A stretch of DNA of 64,000 bases from CBDCCT01 sp965214995 (GCA_965214995.1 CBDCCT010000002.1:5580001-5644000); one strand, 5' to 3'; positions 15,280 to 23,216 are shown, numbered from the stretch's first letter. The notes: a model not told the origin generated them from the sequence alone. Program-made: numbers and translations.

Positions 15280-16778
15280 CTTCGGTGCTTATCTTTTTGC
15301 CCCTCGTGGGGGCGGCGGCGGTGGCGCTTCTGCGTAACGGCAAGTTCTACCGCTGGCTGGCGCTGGGGGTCGCAGGGCTCTCGACGCTCATTAGTCTTGG
15401 TCTATGGGTGGGGTATGACCTCTCGAGGGGTGGCTTTCAGTACGTGCAATCTCTGTCGTGGGTGCCGAGTTTGGGCATCGGCTACCGCGTCGGCTTAGAT
15501 GGGCTGAGCCTGCCCTTCGTCTTCCTCACCGCGCTGCTCACGCTCCTGTCGGTGTTGGTCGAGTGGCGGCGGACGCAAGAAGATTCACAGGGGGGCTTTT
15601 TTGCGCTCTTTTTGCTCTTGCAGGGCGCGCTCACCGCGACCTTTGCCGCGCTCGACCTCGTCCTCTTTTTCGTCGCCTTTGAGCTGGTCCTCATCCCCAT
15701 GTTTTTCATCATCGGCGTCTGGGGCTACGAGGGGCGGCGTTACGCGGCCCTGAAGTTTTTGCTCTACTCGCTTTTCGGCTCCGTCTTTCTGCTCGTCGGC
15801 ATCCTCGGGGCCGCCGCCTTGGCCGCGAACGGCGGGCCGGTGAGTTTTGATTACCGCGTGCTTGCGGCGACCCTGCCCGTGCTAGGAGCCGCTAAGGGTG
15901 CCTCGCTCCTCCTCTGTTTAGGTTTCGCGGTGGCGTTTCTTATCAAGCTCCCCGCCTTTCCCTTTCACACCTGGCTGCCCCACGCCCACACGCAGGCGCC
16001 TACGGCGGGCTCCATCCTCCTCGCCGGGGTGCTCCTCAAGATGGGTGGTTACGGTCTGGTGCGCTTCAACCTGGCTTTCTTCCCCCAGGCGATGGGGACG
16101 CTTCAGCCCTACTTGGCGGCGCTCGCGGTGCTCGGCATCCTTTACGGCGGTTATGTGGCGCTTGGGCAGACGGACCTAAAAAGGCTCGTTGCTTATTCGT
16201 CGGTCAACCATATGGGTTTTGTGCTCTTGGGCGTCGCTTCGCTCACGCCTTTCGGCGTCCACGGCGCGGTCTACGGGATGGTCGCGCACGGCGTCATCAC
16301 CGGGCTCATGTTTATGCTCGTCGGGATGCTGTCAACGCGCACCCACACCCGCGCGATTGGGGCGATGCGGGGGATGTACACGGCGATGCCCGTACTCGGC
16401 GGGCTCATGTGGTTGTCGCTCCTCGGCGGGGCCGGGATTCCAGGCCTGGCGGGTTTTGTCGCGGAGTTTCAGGCGCTTTTGGGCGCGTTTCAGAACCCGG
16501 CGACGACGGTTTTTGCGGTGCTGGGCGTGTTTGGCATCCTCATAAACGGCGGCCTGATGCTCTGGACGGTGCAGCGGGTGCTTTTGGGCGAGCCGACGGA
16601 GGGGATGCGGGAGGATTATGATTTGTACGACTTGAAGAGGCTCGAGCTTCTTGCCGCCGCCCCCCTGGTCTTTCTCGCGCTCCTTTGGGGCCTGTGGCCG
16701 CCCAGCCTGACGCCTTACATCGACACGGCGGTGGGGCCGGTGTTGCGGGGGCTCGAGCTCGTCCGGGCAGGCTTCTAA
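15276..16778 (+). CDS. nuoM: NADH-quinone oxidoreductase subunit M
   Basis: A 500-residue antiporter-like proton-pumping subunit. Motifs include VGLDGLSLPFVFLTALL, DLVLFFVAFELVLIPMFFII with the transmembrane Glu, FPFHTWLPHAHTQAPTAGS, and LVAYSSVNHMGFVLLG. The GTG at 15276 overlaps the nuoL stop (GTGA) and gives the expected N-terminus TSVLIFLPLVGA; the frame is open further upstream only within nuoL. It stops immediately before the nuoN ATG. Confidence 0.96.
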   Translation: MTSVLIFLPLVGAAAVALLRNGKFYRWLALGVAGLSTLISLGLWVGYDLSRGGFQYVQSLSWVPSLGIGYRVGLDGLSLPFVFLTALLTLLSVLVEWRRTQEDSQGGFFALFLLLQGALTATFAALDLVLFFVAFELVLIPMFFIIGVWGYEGRRYAALKFLLYSLFGSVFLLVGILGAAALAANGGPVSFDYRVLAATLPVLGAAKGASLLLCLGFAVAFLIKLPAFPFHTWLPHAHTQAPTAGSILLAGVLLKMGGYGLVRFNLAFFPQAMGTLQPYLAALAVLGILYGGYVALGQTDLKRLVAYSSVNHMGFVLLGVASLTPFGVHGAVYGMVAHGVITGLMFMLVGMLSTRTHTRAIGAMRGMYTAMPVLGGLMWLSLLGGAGIPGLAGFVAEFQALLGAFQNPATTVFAVLGVFGILINGGLMLWTVQRVLLGEPTEGMREDYDLYDLKRLELLAAAPLVFLALLWGLWPPSLTPYIDTAVGPVLRGLELVRAGF

Positions 16779-18215
16779 ATGTTCCTCGCCGCACTTTTAA
16801 CGCTAGTCGTCGGTGCCAGCATCGTGCTGCTCGTTCCCTCTTTTGAGGAGCGCCCCATCATCCCCGCCGCCATAAGCCTCGGCGCGTCTGTGGTGGCTTT
16901 TCTCCTCTTCGCCCTCTCCTACAGCGAAACGGGCACGCTTCTGGGGATGGTGCAACTCGGCGGTTTGGCGGCTTTGGGCGGGATGACGCTCTCGCTCATC
17001 GCCGCGCTCGTTATTTTGGGCGCGATGGCCGAACCCGGCAAGTATCACGCCGGGCGGGCGGAATTTTACGCCTTCATCCTCTACACCGCCCTTGGCGGCA
17101 CCTTGATGGTCGCCGCGAACAACCTCTTGTTGCTATACGTCGGCATTGAACTCTCGAGCTACAGCACTTACGTCCTGGTCGGCTACTACCGCGACGCGCG
17201 CCGCAGCACGGAGGCGGCGACGAAATATTTTACGCTGGGGGCGGTCTCGAGCGCCCTCCTCCTCTACGGTTTCTCGTTTCTTTTTGGGGCCGGTGGAGGT
17301 TTCTACTACGATGAGATTGCGGCGACGCTGGCGCTCTCGCCCGTTCTCCCTGCGCTCCTCTGGCCCGGCGTCGCGCTCACGCTCGTCGGTTTCGGCTTCA
17401 AGCTCGCGCTGGTCCCCTTTCACGCCTGGACGCCTGACGCTTACGAGGGCGCGCCGACGATGGTCGCTGCGCTCCTGTCGGTGGGACCTAAGGCGGGCGC
17501 GGTCATCGCGCTGGGGAATCTTTTTACGCAAGTGTTTAGGCTCGACGTGGTCGGCGCGGCCCCTCAGCAAGCCTTGGTCTGGCTCGCCGCCCTGACGATG
17601 ACCGTCGGCAACTTGCAAGCACTACGACAAACGAACCTCAAGCGCCTGCTGGGGTATTCGTCGGTGGCACAACTCGGGACCATCGTGGTGGGCTTGGCGG
17701 CGGGGACGGTGGCTGGGTTCGGCGCGGTCATTTTTTACGCGCTTGCCTACGCCATAACCAACATCGGAGCGTTTACCTGTCTCGAGCTCCTGCGCAACGC
17801 CGGGGTCAGAGAAGAACTTCACGCCTACACCGGCCTCGGCAAACGCAGCCCCTTCGCCGCAGCTCTTTTTACCCTTTTCCTGCTCTCCCTCGCCGGGGTG
17901 CCGCTGTTGGCGGGCTTCGCGGGCAAGCTTTTTGTGTTCAAGAGCGCGGTGGACGCCGGGCTCTTGACGCTCGCGGTGGTGGCGGTGCTCAATACGGTCA
18001 TTGCTTACGCCTATTATCTGCGGGTAGTAGTGGCTATGTGGTTGAGCCCGGCGGATGAGGGTGCGCAGGCGGTAGACGTAAAAACAATCGGACTGGTTGC
18101 GCTTGGCGTGGCGGCGCTCGGCGTGGTGCTCATCGGGACCTTTCCGGGGCCGACTTTGGGTGTAGTTGAAACGGCCTTGGCCCCTATCGCGCAGGGGTTC
18201 ATCGTGGGGCGCTAA
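16779..18215 (+). CDS. nuoN: NADH-quinone oxidoreductase subunit N
   Basis: A 478-residue antiporter-like subunit, the third proton pump of the membrane arm. Typical segments are LLLLYVGIELSSYSTYVLVG, KYFTLGAVSSALLLYGFS, FKLALVPFHAWTPDAYEGAP and LLGYSSVAQLGTIVVGLA. The ATG directly follows the nuoM stop with no gap. It is the last nuo gene; a methyltransferase begins 5 bp after its stop, so the operon continues. Confidence 0.96.
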   Translation: MFLAALLTLVVGASIVLLVPSFEERPIIPAAISLGASVVAFLLFALSYSETGTLLGMVQLGGLAALGGMTLSLIAALVILGAMAEPGKYHAGRAEFYAFILYTALGGTLMVAANNLLLLYVGIELSSYSTYVLVGYYRDARRSTEAATKYFTLGAVSSALLLYGFSFLFGAGGGFYYDEIAATLALSPVLPALLWPGVALTLVGFGFKLALVPFHAWTPDAYEGAPTMVAALLSVGPKAGAVIALGNLFTQVFRLDVVGAAPQQALVWLAALTMTVGNLQALRQTNLKRLLGYSSVAQLGTIVVGLAAGTVAGFGAVIFYALAYAITNIGAFTCLELLRNAGVREELHAYTGLGKRSPFAAALFTLFLLSLAGVPLLAGFAGKLFVFKSAVDAGLLTLAVVAVLNTVIAYAYYLRVVVAMWLSPADEGAQAVDVKTIGLVALGVAALGVVLIGTFPGPTLGVVETALAPIAQGFIVGR

Positions 18216-18219
18216 CTTA

Positions 18220-19155
18220 GTGACCTTTACCGACGAACCTCTTCACGAGATTGTCGAACATTTGAGGGCGAGGCTCGAGCCCGCCTCACCCGGCACCCTC
18301 CTCACCTTCACCGTCCTCAACCCCGATTTGCACCCCGGCCTCTTCTCGGGTGAACGGGTGAAATTTAACGGCGTCACCTACCGCCACCGCCCTTATAAAA
18401 CCTGGCTGGACTTGGCCGAACGCCTTAACTGTCGCTTTCTCACCCCCCTGATGGACGACCCGCACGTCACGCTCCGGTTTCAGCCTTTAGACCTTCAAGC
18501 ACCGTGGCGTGATGAGGGCGGCACCGAAAAGTACGGCCCCGACTCTCCTTTTGGGCGCGTGAGCAAGCTCGAGGAGCCCGCTTTTTTGCTCGACTATGAG
18601 GAGGCTTTGGCTCGAGCCGTCCTCCCGCCCGGCGGCACCGTGTTGGACTTAGGCGTCAACACGGGCGACGAGTTCGCGCCTTTTGAACGCCTCTACCCGC
18701 CCGACCTTTACAAAACCCTGCGCTTTGTCGGCGTGGACCATTCGGAGAGCGCCGTCGCGCGTGCGAGGGAGCGGTTTCCCGACCCACAATTTTCTTTTTA
18801 CAAAGCGGATGTTAACGAACTGGAGGGGCTCGAGCTCCCCCGCTTCGACCTGGTGATTTCTATAGGCACCCTGCAAAGTCCGGGCGTAAGGGACCGCGAC
18901 CTGTTGCGGAGCCTCGTCCAGAACCACCTTACCGAGCGGGGTGCGCTCATCTTCGGCTTTCCCAACAGCCGTTATGTGGACGGCGAGGTCGTCTACGGCG
19001 CGCGGATGAAAAACTTCCGTCAGGCCGAGCTGTCGCTGCTTATTAAAGACTTAGCGTTTTACAAAAAGTATTTGCAACAGCATAAGTTCAAGGTGTTCAT
19101 CACGGGCAAGTACGACCTGCTCATAACCGCTGTCCGCGCCAAGGGTGAGGCTTAA
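18220..19155 (+). CDS. SAM-dependent methyltransferase (class I)
   Basis: A 311-residue protein with a class I methyltransferase core at about 145-270: VLDLGVNTGDEFAPFERL matches motif I (hDhGxxxG), RFVGVDHSES supplies the acidic residue of strand beta-2, FSFYKADVNEL is the post-II motif, and FDLVISIGTLQS is motif IV. The first 130 residues include a PYKTWLDLAERLNCRFLTP region I cannot assign. The GTG start is 5 bp after nuoN, without a strong ribosome-binding site. The place at the tail of the nuo operon suggests a linked role, for instance in quinone or protein modification, but nothing in the sequence shows the substrate. Confidence 0.75.
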   Translation: MTFTDEPLHEIVEHLRARLEPASPGTLLTFTVLNPDLHPGLFSGERVKFNGVTYRHRPYKTWLDLAERLNCRFLTPLMDDPHVTLRFQPLDLQAPWRDEGGTEKYGPDSPFGRVSKLEEPAFLLDYEEALARAVLPPGGTVLDLGVNTGDEFAPFERLYPPDLYKTLRFVGVDHSESAVARARERFPDPQFSFYKADVNELEGLELPRFDLVISIGTLQSPGVRDRDLLRSLVQNHLTERGALIFGFPNSRYVDGEVVYGARMKNFRQAELSLLIKDLAFYKKYLQQHKFKVFITGKYDLLITAVRAKGEA

Positions 19156-19358
19156 TGGAGTATGCTTACGTCATGGCAGAGCGAACCGTGGTAAGCGAAG
19201 GCGATTTGACCGAAGAGCAGCGCGAAACCTTTAAAAAAGCGTGGGAGGCGACGGGCGACGAGGCCGTGGTGACGTACCAGGGGCTGCGCTGGACCGTTGA
19301 CTATCATCCCCTCGAGCGCGAATTCATCCTCATAGGGGCGGACGAAGCGACCCAGTAA
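19155..19358 (+). CDS. Small hypothetical protein, last gene of the nuo transcription unit
   Basis: A 67-residue acidic soluble protein of unknown function (EYAYVMAERTVVSEGDLTEE ... WTVDYHPLEREFILIGADE). Its ATG overlaps the stop of the methyltransferase (TAATG), so it should be translated by re-initiation. A strong rho-independent terminator begins 21 bp after its stop. No motif is recognisable. Confidence 0.6.
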   Translation: MEYAYVMAERTVVSEGDLTEEQRETFKKAWEATGDEAVVTYQGLRWTVDYHPLEREFILIGADEATQ

Positions 19359-19379
19359 ATCTAAAGTACGCTTTCACCT

Positions 19380-19410
19380 CCGCGGCTGCCCTGTCAGCCG
19401 CGGGATTTTT
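19380..19410 (+). terminator. Rho-independent terminator of the nuo operon
   Basis: CCGCGGCTG and CAGCCGCGG form a perfect 9-bp stem with a 6-nt loop, followed by GATTTTT. This is the strongest terminator of the first 20 kb and marks the end of the nuo-methyltransferase unit. Confidence 0.9.
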
Positions 19411-19510
19411 GTTGTGTCAGAGCTTGGGCTGAAGCATTACGCGACCGCTTCGCTTCACATCCTGTTAGCTGTGTTACATCCTGCTGGACGCATAACCTTT
19501 CTTACACCCG

Positions 19511-19630
19511 CCCGGCCGCCGCTTCAGTACATTGGACTTTAGAGGGACACCCCTTCCCTCGGAAGCGACGAAGTCCGTTCCGTACTGTGGGCGCCTGGAA
19601 CGGGCGGAGCTAGTGGCGCAACCGGCCGGG
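19511..19630 (+). ncRNA. Candidate structured RNA or leader (multi-stem, unknown class)
   Basis: A run of nested, perfectly complementary segments lies in a gap without a gene. The outer stem P1 is CCCGGCCG (19511-19518) with CGGCCGGG (19623-19630). Inside, one long arm stacks three stems: CAGTAC (19525) with GTACTG (19582), GGACTT (19534) with AAGTCC (19571), and GAGGGA (19542) with TCCCTC (19555). A second arm is GCGCC (19591) with GGCGC (19615), making a three-way junction. A further CGGCCG at about 19661-19666 could compete with P1. I do not recognise a known riboswitch, 6S, SRP, tmRNA or RNase P consensus. The gene at 19728 starts about 100 nt downstream, so it may be a cis-acting leader. 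Confidence 0.45.
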
Positions 19631-19727
19631 ACTTTACCTCACCCCTTCCCAACGCCCACAGGCAAGACACCGGCCGCGCGCCTCTTCTGAATCTTTAGGC
19701 TGGACGAAAGTAAAGAAAGAGGCAAAG

Positions 19728-20000
19728 ATGACGAACGCCGAAGTGACCCTCTACCGCTGCTACTGGCCCCACGCTTACGCGTACTTGCAACATCACGTCC
19801 AGGATTTCGTCTCCGAGGCCTGCGGCCTCCTGATGACGCTCCACGTGAATGGCGACGCGGCGACCGCGCTCGCCCAGATGCTGCCCGCGGGCGCGGTGCT
19901 GGGCGTGGACTATGCCGAACCGCTCTACACCCTGCGGCTGCAAGAAGCGAGCGACACCGGGGGGCGGCGGGCGGCCTACGTGCTCAGACACCTTAATTAG
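19728..20000 (+). CDS. Hypothetical protein, 90 residues
   Basis: An unrecognised soluble protein. It has an aromatic N-terminal part (TLYRCYWPHAYAYLQHHVQD), a helix with SEACGLLMTL and a central ATALAQMLPAGAVLGVDYAE segment. AGAGG stands 8 nt before the ATG. It lies downstream of the candidate structured RNA, and the next gene starts 10 bp after its stop, so the two probably form one unit. Ordinary codon usage supports a real gene. Confidence 0.55.
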   Translation: MTNAEVTLYRCYWPHAYAYLQHHVQDFVSEACGLLMTLHVNGDAATALAQMLPAGAVLGVDYAEPLYTLRLQEASDTGGRRAAYVLRHLN

Positions 20001-20010
20001 GCGGTGCGCG

Positions 20011-20310
20011 GTGGACGTTGATTTTTTGGATGACTATATTTTGGTCACAGTAAGGACGAACGAGGGAGCCTATATCTTTTTGAGGGACGCGCTGGGGCAC
20101 TGGAACGAACTGCACGGCGGTCTGGTTGACTACGGGTTTAGCAAAGAGCGCCGCGGGGGCGCGCACGCGGTGCAGATGGGTACGGCTTGGGCGGCGTTCA
20201 ACCCCGAGCTGAGTAGCGCGGCTTTGGACGATCTCGATCTCGTATTCGAGCCCTATTTTGCCCCCCAGCCGATGCTGTTCGAGTACGTGCCCGCTTTTTC
20301 TTATCTTTAA
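20011..20310 (+). CDS. Hypothetical protein, 99 residues
   Basis: An unrecognised protein, probably an alpha/beta domain: it starts DVDFLDDYILVTVRTNEGAY, continues IFLRDALGHWNELHGGLVDYG and ends with FEPYFAPQPMLFEYVPAFSYL. The GTG at 20011 is preferred because an AGGCGG-type site precedes it and it follows the neighbouring gene by 10 bp; the frame is open upstream only in the shadow of that gene. A strong hairpin terminator follows about 40 bp after the stop. Confidence 0.55.
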   Translation: MDVDFLDDYILVTVRTNEGAYIFLRDALGHWNELHGGLVDYGFSKERRGGAHAVQMGTAWAAFNPELSSAALDDLDLVFEPYFAPQPMLFEYVPAFSYL

Positions 20311-20623
20311 AGTTTCTCAAGCTTCCGGCCAACCTATACAACCGAGTGAGGCTCGAGCGGGTGTGACGTTCATCACACCCGCTCGAGCGTTGTACTTTTT
20401 CCAGCAGCCGCTACAAATCCTTGCGGGACGAGCGGGTAAACTCCTTGCATCGACCCGCACGTGTCGCCTTAGCCGACACATCATTCTTAGAAGCCGCTGG
20501 TGCATACTACGGGCTACATCTTTTCTTCGTTTTAGCTTCGTCCGCCGTTTTGTATCCGCTCGTATCTGAGGCAGCAAGGTTCTTGACCGGACCCCAACGG
20601 GCGCCGGATGAGAGGGGAAGAGG
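20311..20623 (+). other. Intergenic region with a terminator, no clear gene
   Basis: These 313 bp hold the terminator at 20351-20388. A 68-codon open frame at 20421-20627 has a few hydrophobic residues but no ribosome-binding site and no recognisable homology, so I do not call it. The segment GTGTCGCCTTAGCCGACAC at 20461-20479 can form a short hairpin. Confidence 0.4.
20351..20400 (+). terminator. Strong hairpin terminator with CTCGAG-containing stem
   Basis: GCTCGAGCGGGTGTGA (20351-20366) and its exact complement (20373-20388) form a 16-bp stem with loop CGTTCA, followed by GTTGTACTTTTT. It ends the 19728-20310 unit. The arm begins with the GCTCGAGC motif that is abundant in this genome. 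Confidence 0.75.
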
Positions 20624-20803
20624 ATGAACGACCAGAGAGTTAAAAACCAGAGGATAGCCAAACAGTTGGGCGTGAGCGTCCAGGTGCTCGAGCAGTACCT
20701 CCAGGGCAAACGGGCCGAGATGACGGGGGAAACCCCCAAAGAAACGCCCCTCAAGCCGCGGCGGCTCGAGCGCGATAGGCGCTACGGACGCGCTGAGCGG
20801 TAG
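20624..20803 (+). CDS. Small 59-residue protein with a helix-turn-helix-like segment
   Basis: A short gene with a good ribosome-binding site (GGGGAAGAGG just before the ATG). The product is very basic and begins NDQRVKNQRIAKQLGVSVQV followed by LEQYLQGKRAE. The IAKQLGVSVQVLEQYL stretch has the spacing of a helix-turn-helix, and the C-terminal half is Arg-rich (RRLERDRRYGRAER). It is flanked by hairpins on both sides, so it looks like its own transcript. Function unknown; a small DNA- or RNA-binding protein is possible. Confidence 0.5.
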   Translation: MNDQRVKNQRIAKQLGVSVQVLEQYLQGKRAEMTGETPKETPLKPRRLERDRRYGRAER

Positions 20804-20823
20804 AGCAAAATGCTGTTGGCTTT

Positions 20824-20847
20824 GAGAGCGCGCCGCGGCGCGCTCTC
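20824..20847. terminator. 24-bp perfect palindrome after the small basic gene
   Basis: GAGAGCGCGCCG is followed directly by its exact complement. A T-tract is lacking, so the strength as a terminator is uncertain. It lies 20 bp after the stop of the 59-residue gene. Confidence 0.45.
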
Positions 20848-20958
20848 TGCCATTTCTGAACCTACCGCTAATCCAAACGCTGAAGAACACGCGCGGACCC
20901 TATCCGGCCTTTGTGACTCATAAAGCAAAATAAGCACCCTTCATTAAGGTAACATCTA

Positions 20959-20987
20959 TTGACAAAGTTTACAGCGTTAACTATAGT
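20959..20987 (+). promoter_or_regulatory. Promoter of tetR-1 with the operator filling the spacer
   Basis: A consensus -35 TTGACA (20959-20964) and -10 TATAGT (20982-20987) are separated by 17 bp. Inside the spacer, GTTTACAGCGTTAAC (20967-20981) is a palindrome of the form GTTWACAGCGTWAAC. The ATG is 6 nt after the -10 box, so the mRNA is predicted leaderless. The same operator recurs at 21681-21695, so the regulator should repress its own gene. Confidence 0.75.
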
Positions 20988-20993
20988 AATTTC

Positions 20994-21638
20994 ATGAATA
21001 GCACAGCGCGAACAGCGAACGAGCGTATCAAGCAGGGCGCGGCGGCGCGGCGCACGCGCGAACGTGAGGCGCGTTACCGCGAGATCTTGGAGGCCGCAGA
21101 AAAGCTTTTTCTCGAGCACGGCTACGAGGCTTTTTCCCTTCGCGGGGTGGCCGAGGCCACCGGTTACACCCCGACCGCCATCTACCGCTACTTCGACAAC
21201 AAAGACGATTTGCTCTTTATGATTGCTTTGGAGGGCTTCGCGGTGTTCGAGCGCACGCAACAGGCGGCGTTCGACCAGACGGACGACCCCGCAGAACGCC
21301 TCGCTGAAATGGCGCGCGCGTACATCAAATTTGGGCTCGAGCACCCCCTACGCTACCGGCTGATGTTCATGCAACGCGGCGAGTACCTGACCCGGCCCCG
21401 GCCCGACGGGCACAGGCCCGCCATCGAGACTTTCAACGTTTTGTCAGACGCCGTGGCCGACGCGCAAAAGGCGGGACATCTGGGTGAGTACAGCACTCGA
21501 GACGCCGCCAACGCCCTCTGGTCGGGCGTCCACGGCATCGTCGCGTTGGCCGTCAGTATGCCCTTTTGTGACGTGTCGCAGACGCAGTCGATGACCGATA
21601 TCTTCGTTGCCAAAATGCTTAAAGGCTTTCTGGGTTAA
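20994..21638 (+). CDS. TetR/AcrR-family repressor 1
   Basis: A 214-residue one-component regulator. The N-terminal helix-turn-helix domain (about 25-72) reads YREILEAAEKLFLEHGYEAF...LRGVAEATGYTPTAIYRYFDNKDD. The C-terminal ligand/dimer domain (about 80-214) resembles the TetR protein encoded at 23641: both have YxKF...HPxxYxLMF, so they are probably paralogues. It is predicted to bind GTTWACAGCGTWAAC in its own promoter and before the membrane-protein gene at 21731. No Shine-Dalgarno site precedes the ATG. Confidence 0.92.
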   Translation: MNSTARTANERIKQGAAARRTREREARYREILEAAEKLFLEHGYEAFSLRGVAEATGYTPTAIYRYFDNKDDLLFMIALEGFAVFERTQQAAFDQTDDPAERLAEMARAYIKFGLEHPLRYRLMFMQRGEYLTRPRPDGHRPAIETFNVLSDAVADAQKAGHLGEYSTRDAANALWSGVHGIVALAVSMPFCDVSQTQSMTDIFVAKMLKGFLG

Positions 21639-21644
21639 GGAGGT

Positions 21645-21671
21645 GAGGCTATAGCACGACGCCTCTTTTTT
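21645..21671 (+). terminator. Rho-independent terminator of tetR-1
   Basis: GAGGC (21645-21649) and GCCTC (21661-21665) enclose an 11-nt loop and are followed by six T. It separates the repressor from its target operon. Confidence 0.7.
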
Positions 21672-21680
21672 GATTTGTTT

Positions 21681-21710
21681 GTTAACAGCGTAAACAAGAG
21701 TTTCTATGTA
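21681..21710 (+). promoter_or_regulatory. TetR-1 operator and promoter of the 21731-23216 operon
   Basis: GTTAACAGCGTAAAC (21681-21695) matches the operator in the tetR-1 promoter. It overlaps a likely -35 TTAACA (21682-21687), with TATGTA (21705-21710) as -10 at 17-bp spacing. TTGTTT and AAACAA extend the dyad on both sides. Binding here would block RNA polymerase. Confidence 0.65.
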
Positions 21711-21730
21711 CGCAAGGAAAAGGAGAGAAA

Positions 21731-22729
21731 ATGAACGCTCAGCCCACAACCTTAGGACCCGTCCGTTTAGCTTCTCCGCTAGACCTGCTGCGCCGTGCCT
21801 GGCGTTTCAACGCGACGCTCACTCTATTCGTCCTCGTCTCAGCGGTGATGGTGCTGGTTGGCTTCGTCGGCCTTATGGTCGACCCGCGCACCGTTCTAGG
21901 CGCGCCCACCTGGGCGAAAACAACCAAGTTCGCGCTCTCTTTTTTTATTTACGGGATTACCTTCTTGTGGATGCTCACCTTTATCAAGGACCGCCCGCGG
22001 CTCGTGGGGTTCGTGGGTCACGCCGCCGGGGGGATTTTGATTTTTGAAATGGCGCTTATCGTCTTTCAGGCGGCGCGGGGGCGGGCGATGCACTTCAACG
22101 TTTCGACGCCCCTCGACGCGGCGCTGTGGAGCACGATGAGCGCGACTATTATTTTGTGGTGGCTTATCACCATCGTGGGCGCGGTGGTGCTGGCGTTTCA
22201 GAGGTTGCCCGAGCGCGACCTCTCGCACGCCCTCAAGCTGGGATTGGGCGTCGCGGTCGTCGGGCTCGGCCTGGGCTTTCTGATGCCCGGGCCCAACGCC
22301 ACTCAGCAGGCGGCGTTGGGGGCGGGTGAGCGGCTCGACCTGATCGGCGCGCACACCGTCGGCGGCGTTGACGGCGGGCCGGGTTTGCCCTTTCTAGGCT
22401 GGAGCACGCAGCACGGCGACCTGCGCATCCCGCACTTCGTCGGCATCCACGGGGCTCAGGTGATTCCGCTTTTGGGTTTGCTGCTGTCAAAGCGGCGGCG
22501 CTGGTCCTTGCGAGCTAAGGTGGCGACGGTCTGGACGGCGAGCTTTTTCTACCTCGGCTTGGTCGCCTTGGTGACGTTTCAGGCGCTGCGCGACCAGCCC
22601 ATCATCGCCCCGGACGCGCTCCAGCTCGGGCTGCTGGGGGGCCTCGTCGGCGTCACGGCGCTCGCCGTCTTGGGCATTTGGGCCGCAGCGCGGCGCGGGC
22701 CGGGCATAAACGTGAGCGGGAGTATTTGA
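21731..22729 (+). CDS. Polytopic membrane protein of unknown function under TetR-1
   Basis: A 332-residue inner-membrane protein with about eight hydrophobic segments (for example LTLFVLVSAVMVLVGFVGLM, FALSFFIYGITFLWMLTF and IPLLGLLLSKRRR). A loop near 190-235 contains GAHTVGGVDGGPGLPF and HFVGIHGAQVIP, with several His that could be functional. I cannot name the family. AAGGAG stands before the ATG. Together with the ABA4-like gene starting 1 bp after its stop it forms a two-gene operon behind a TetR-1 operator, so it is probably induced by a small hydrophobic ligand. Confidence 0.75.
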   Translation: MNAQPTTLGPVRLASPLDLLRRAWRFNATLTLFVLVSAVMVLVGFVGLMVDPRTVLGAPTWAKTTKFALSFFIYGITFLWMLTFIKDRPRLVGFVGHAAGGILIFEMALIVFQAARGRAMHFNVSTPLDAALWSTMSATIILWWLITIVGAVVLAFQRLPERDLSHALKLGLGVAVVGLGLGFLMPGPNATQQAALGAGERLDLIGAHTVGGVDGGPGLPFLGWSTQHGDLRIPHFVGIHGAQVIPLLGLLLSKRRRWSLRAKVATVWTASFFYLGLVALVTFQALRDQPIIAPDALQLGLLGGLVGVTALAVLGIWAAARRGPGINVSGSI

Positions 22730-22730
22730 G

Positions 22731-23216
22731 GTGACGCTCGAGCCTCTTTTCTCCCTCGGCTTTCCCCTTGTCGCCCCCTCCTGGTTCTTGATCATTGCCT
22801 TGCCCTTTTGGGGCGTGACCGAGCGCGTGATGCGCTCTCCCTGGGTGGTCCTGGGTCCCGCCCTGCTCTACGCCATTTTGGCGCTGCCGAACGTCGGGGT
22901 CATCCTGAGCGCGTTTGATCCGCCCACCGTAGAGAACGTCTCGAGCCTCTTAAGCACGCCCCTGGGCACGACGCTCGCCTGGCAGCACTTTCTGGCCTTT
23001 GACCTCTTCGTCGCCCGCTGGGCCTACCTCGACAGCCGCGCCAACCGCGTGCCCTGGTTTCTGGTGAGCCCGCTCCTTCATCTCGTGCTGATGCTCGGGC
23101 CGGTCGGTTTCGTGGCCTACTCCCTCCTGCGCGCGCTCGTGCTCGGCTGGCGGCGGGGTCCCTTTAAAAACATCGTCTATTCGCCTGCTGACCCCGTTGG
23201 AGGGGACGCCGTGTAA
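22731..23216 (+). CDS. ABA4-like (DUF4281) membrane protein
   Basis: A 161-residue membrane protein with four hydrophobic segments. The pattern FSLGFPLVAPSWFLIIALPF, then VSSLLSTPLGTTLAWQHFLA, then FDLFVARWAYLDSRANRVPW, then LVLMLGPVGFVAYSLLRAL matches the ABA4-like family; the plant member is needed for neoxanthin synthesis. Bacterial members are uncharacterised and need not act on carotenoids. The GTG start follows the upstream gene by 1 bp. Confidence 0.8.
   Translation: MTLEPLFSLGFPLVAPSWFLIIALPFWGVTERVMRSPWVVLGPALLYAILALPNVGVILSAFDPPTVENVSSLLSTPLGTTLAWQHFLAFDLFVARWAYLDSRANRVPWFLVSPLLHLVLMLGPVGFVAYSLLRALVLGWRRGPFKNIVYSPADPVGGDAV

Noticed and set aside
20421..20627. 68-codon open frame between two hairpins
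   Set aside because: It lacks a ribosome-binding site and overlaps the leader of the better-supported 59-residue gene.
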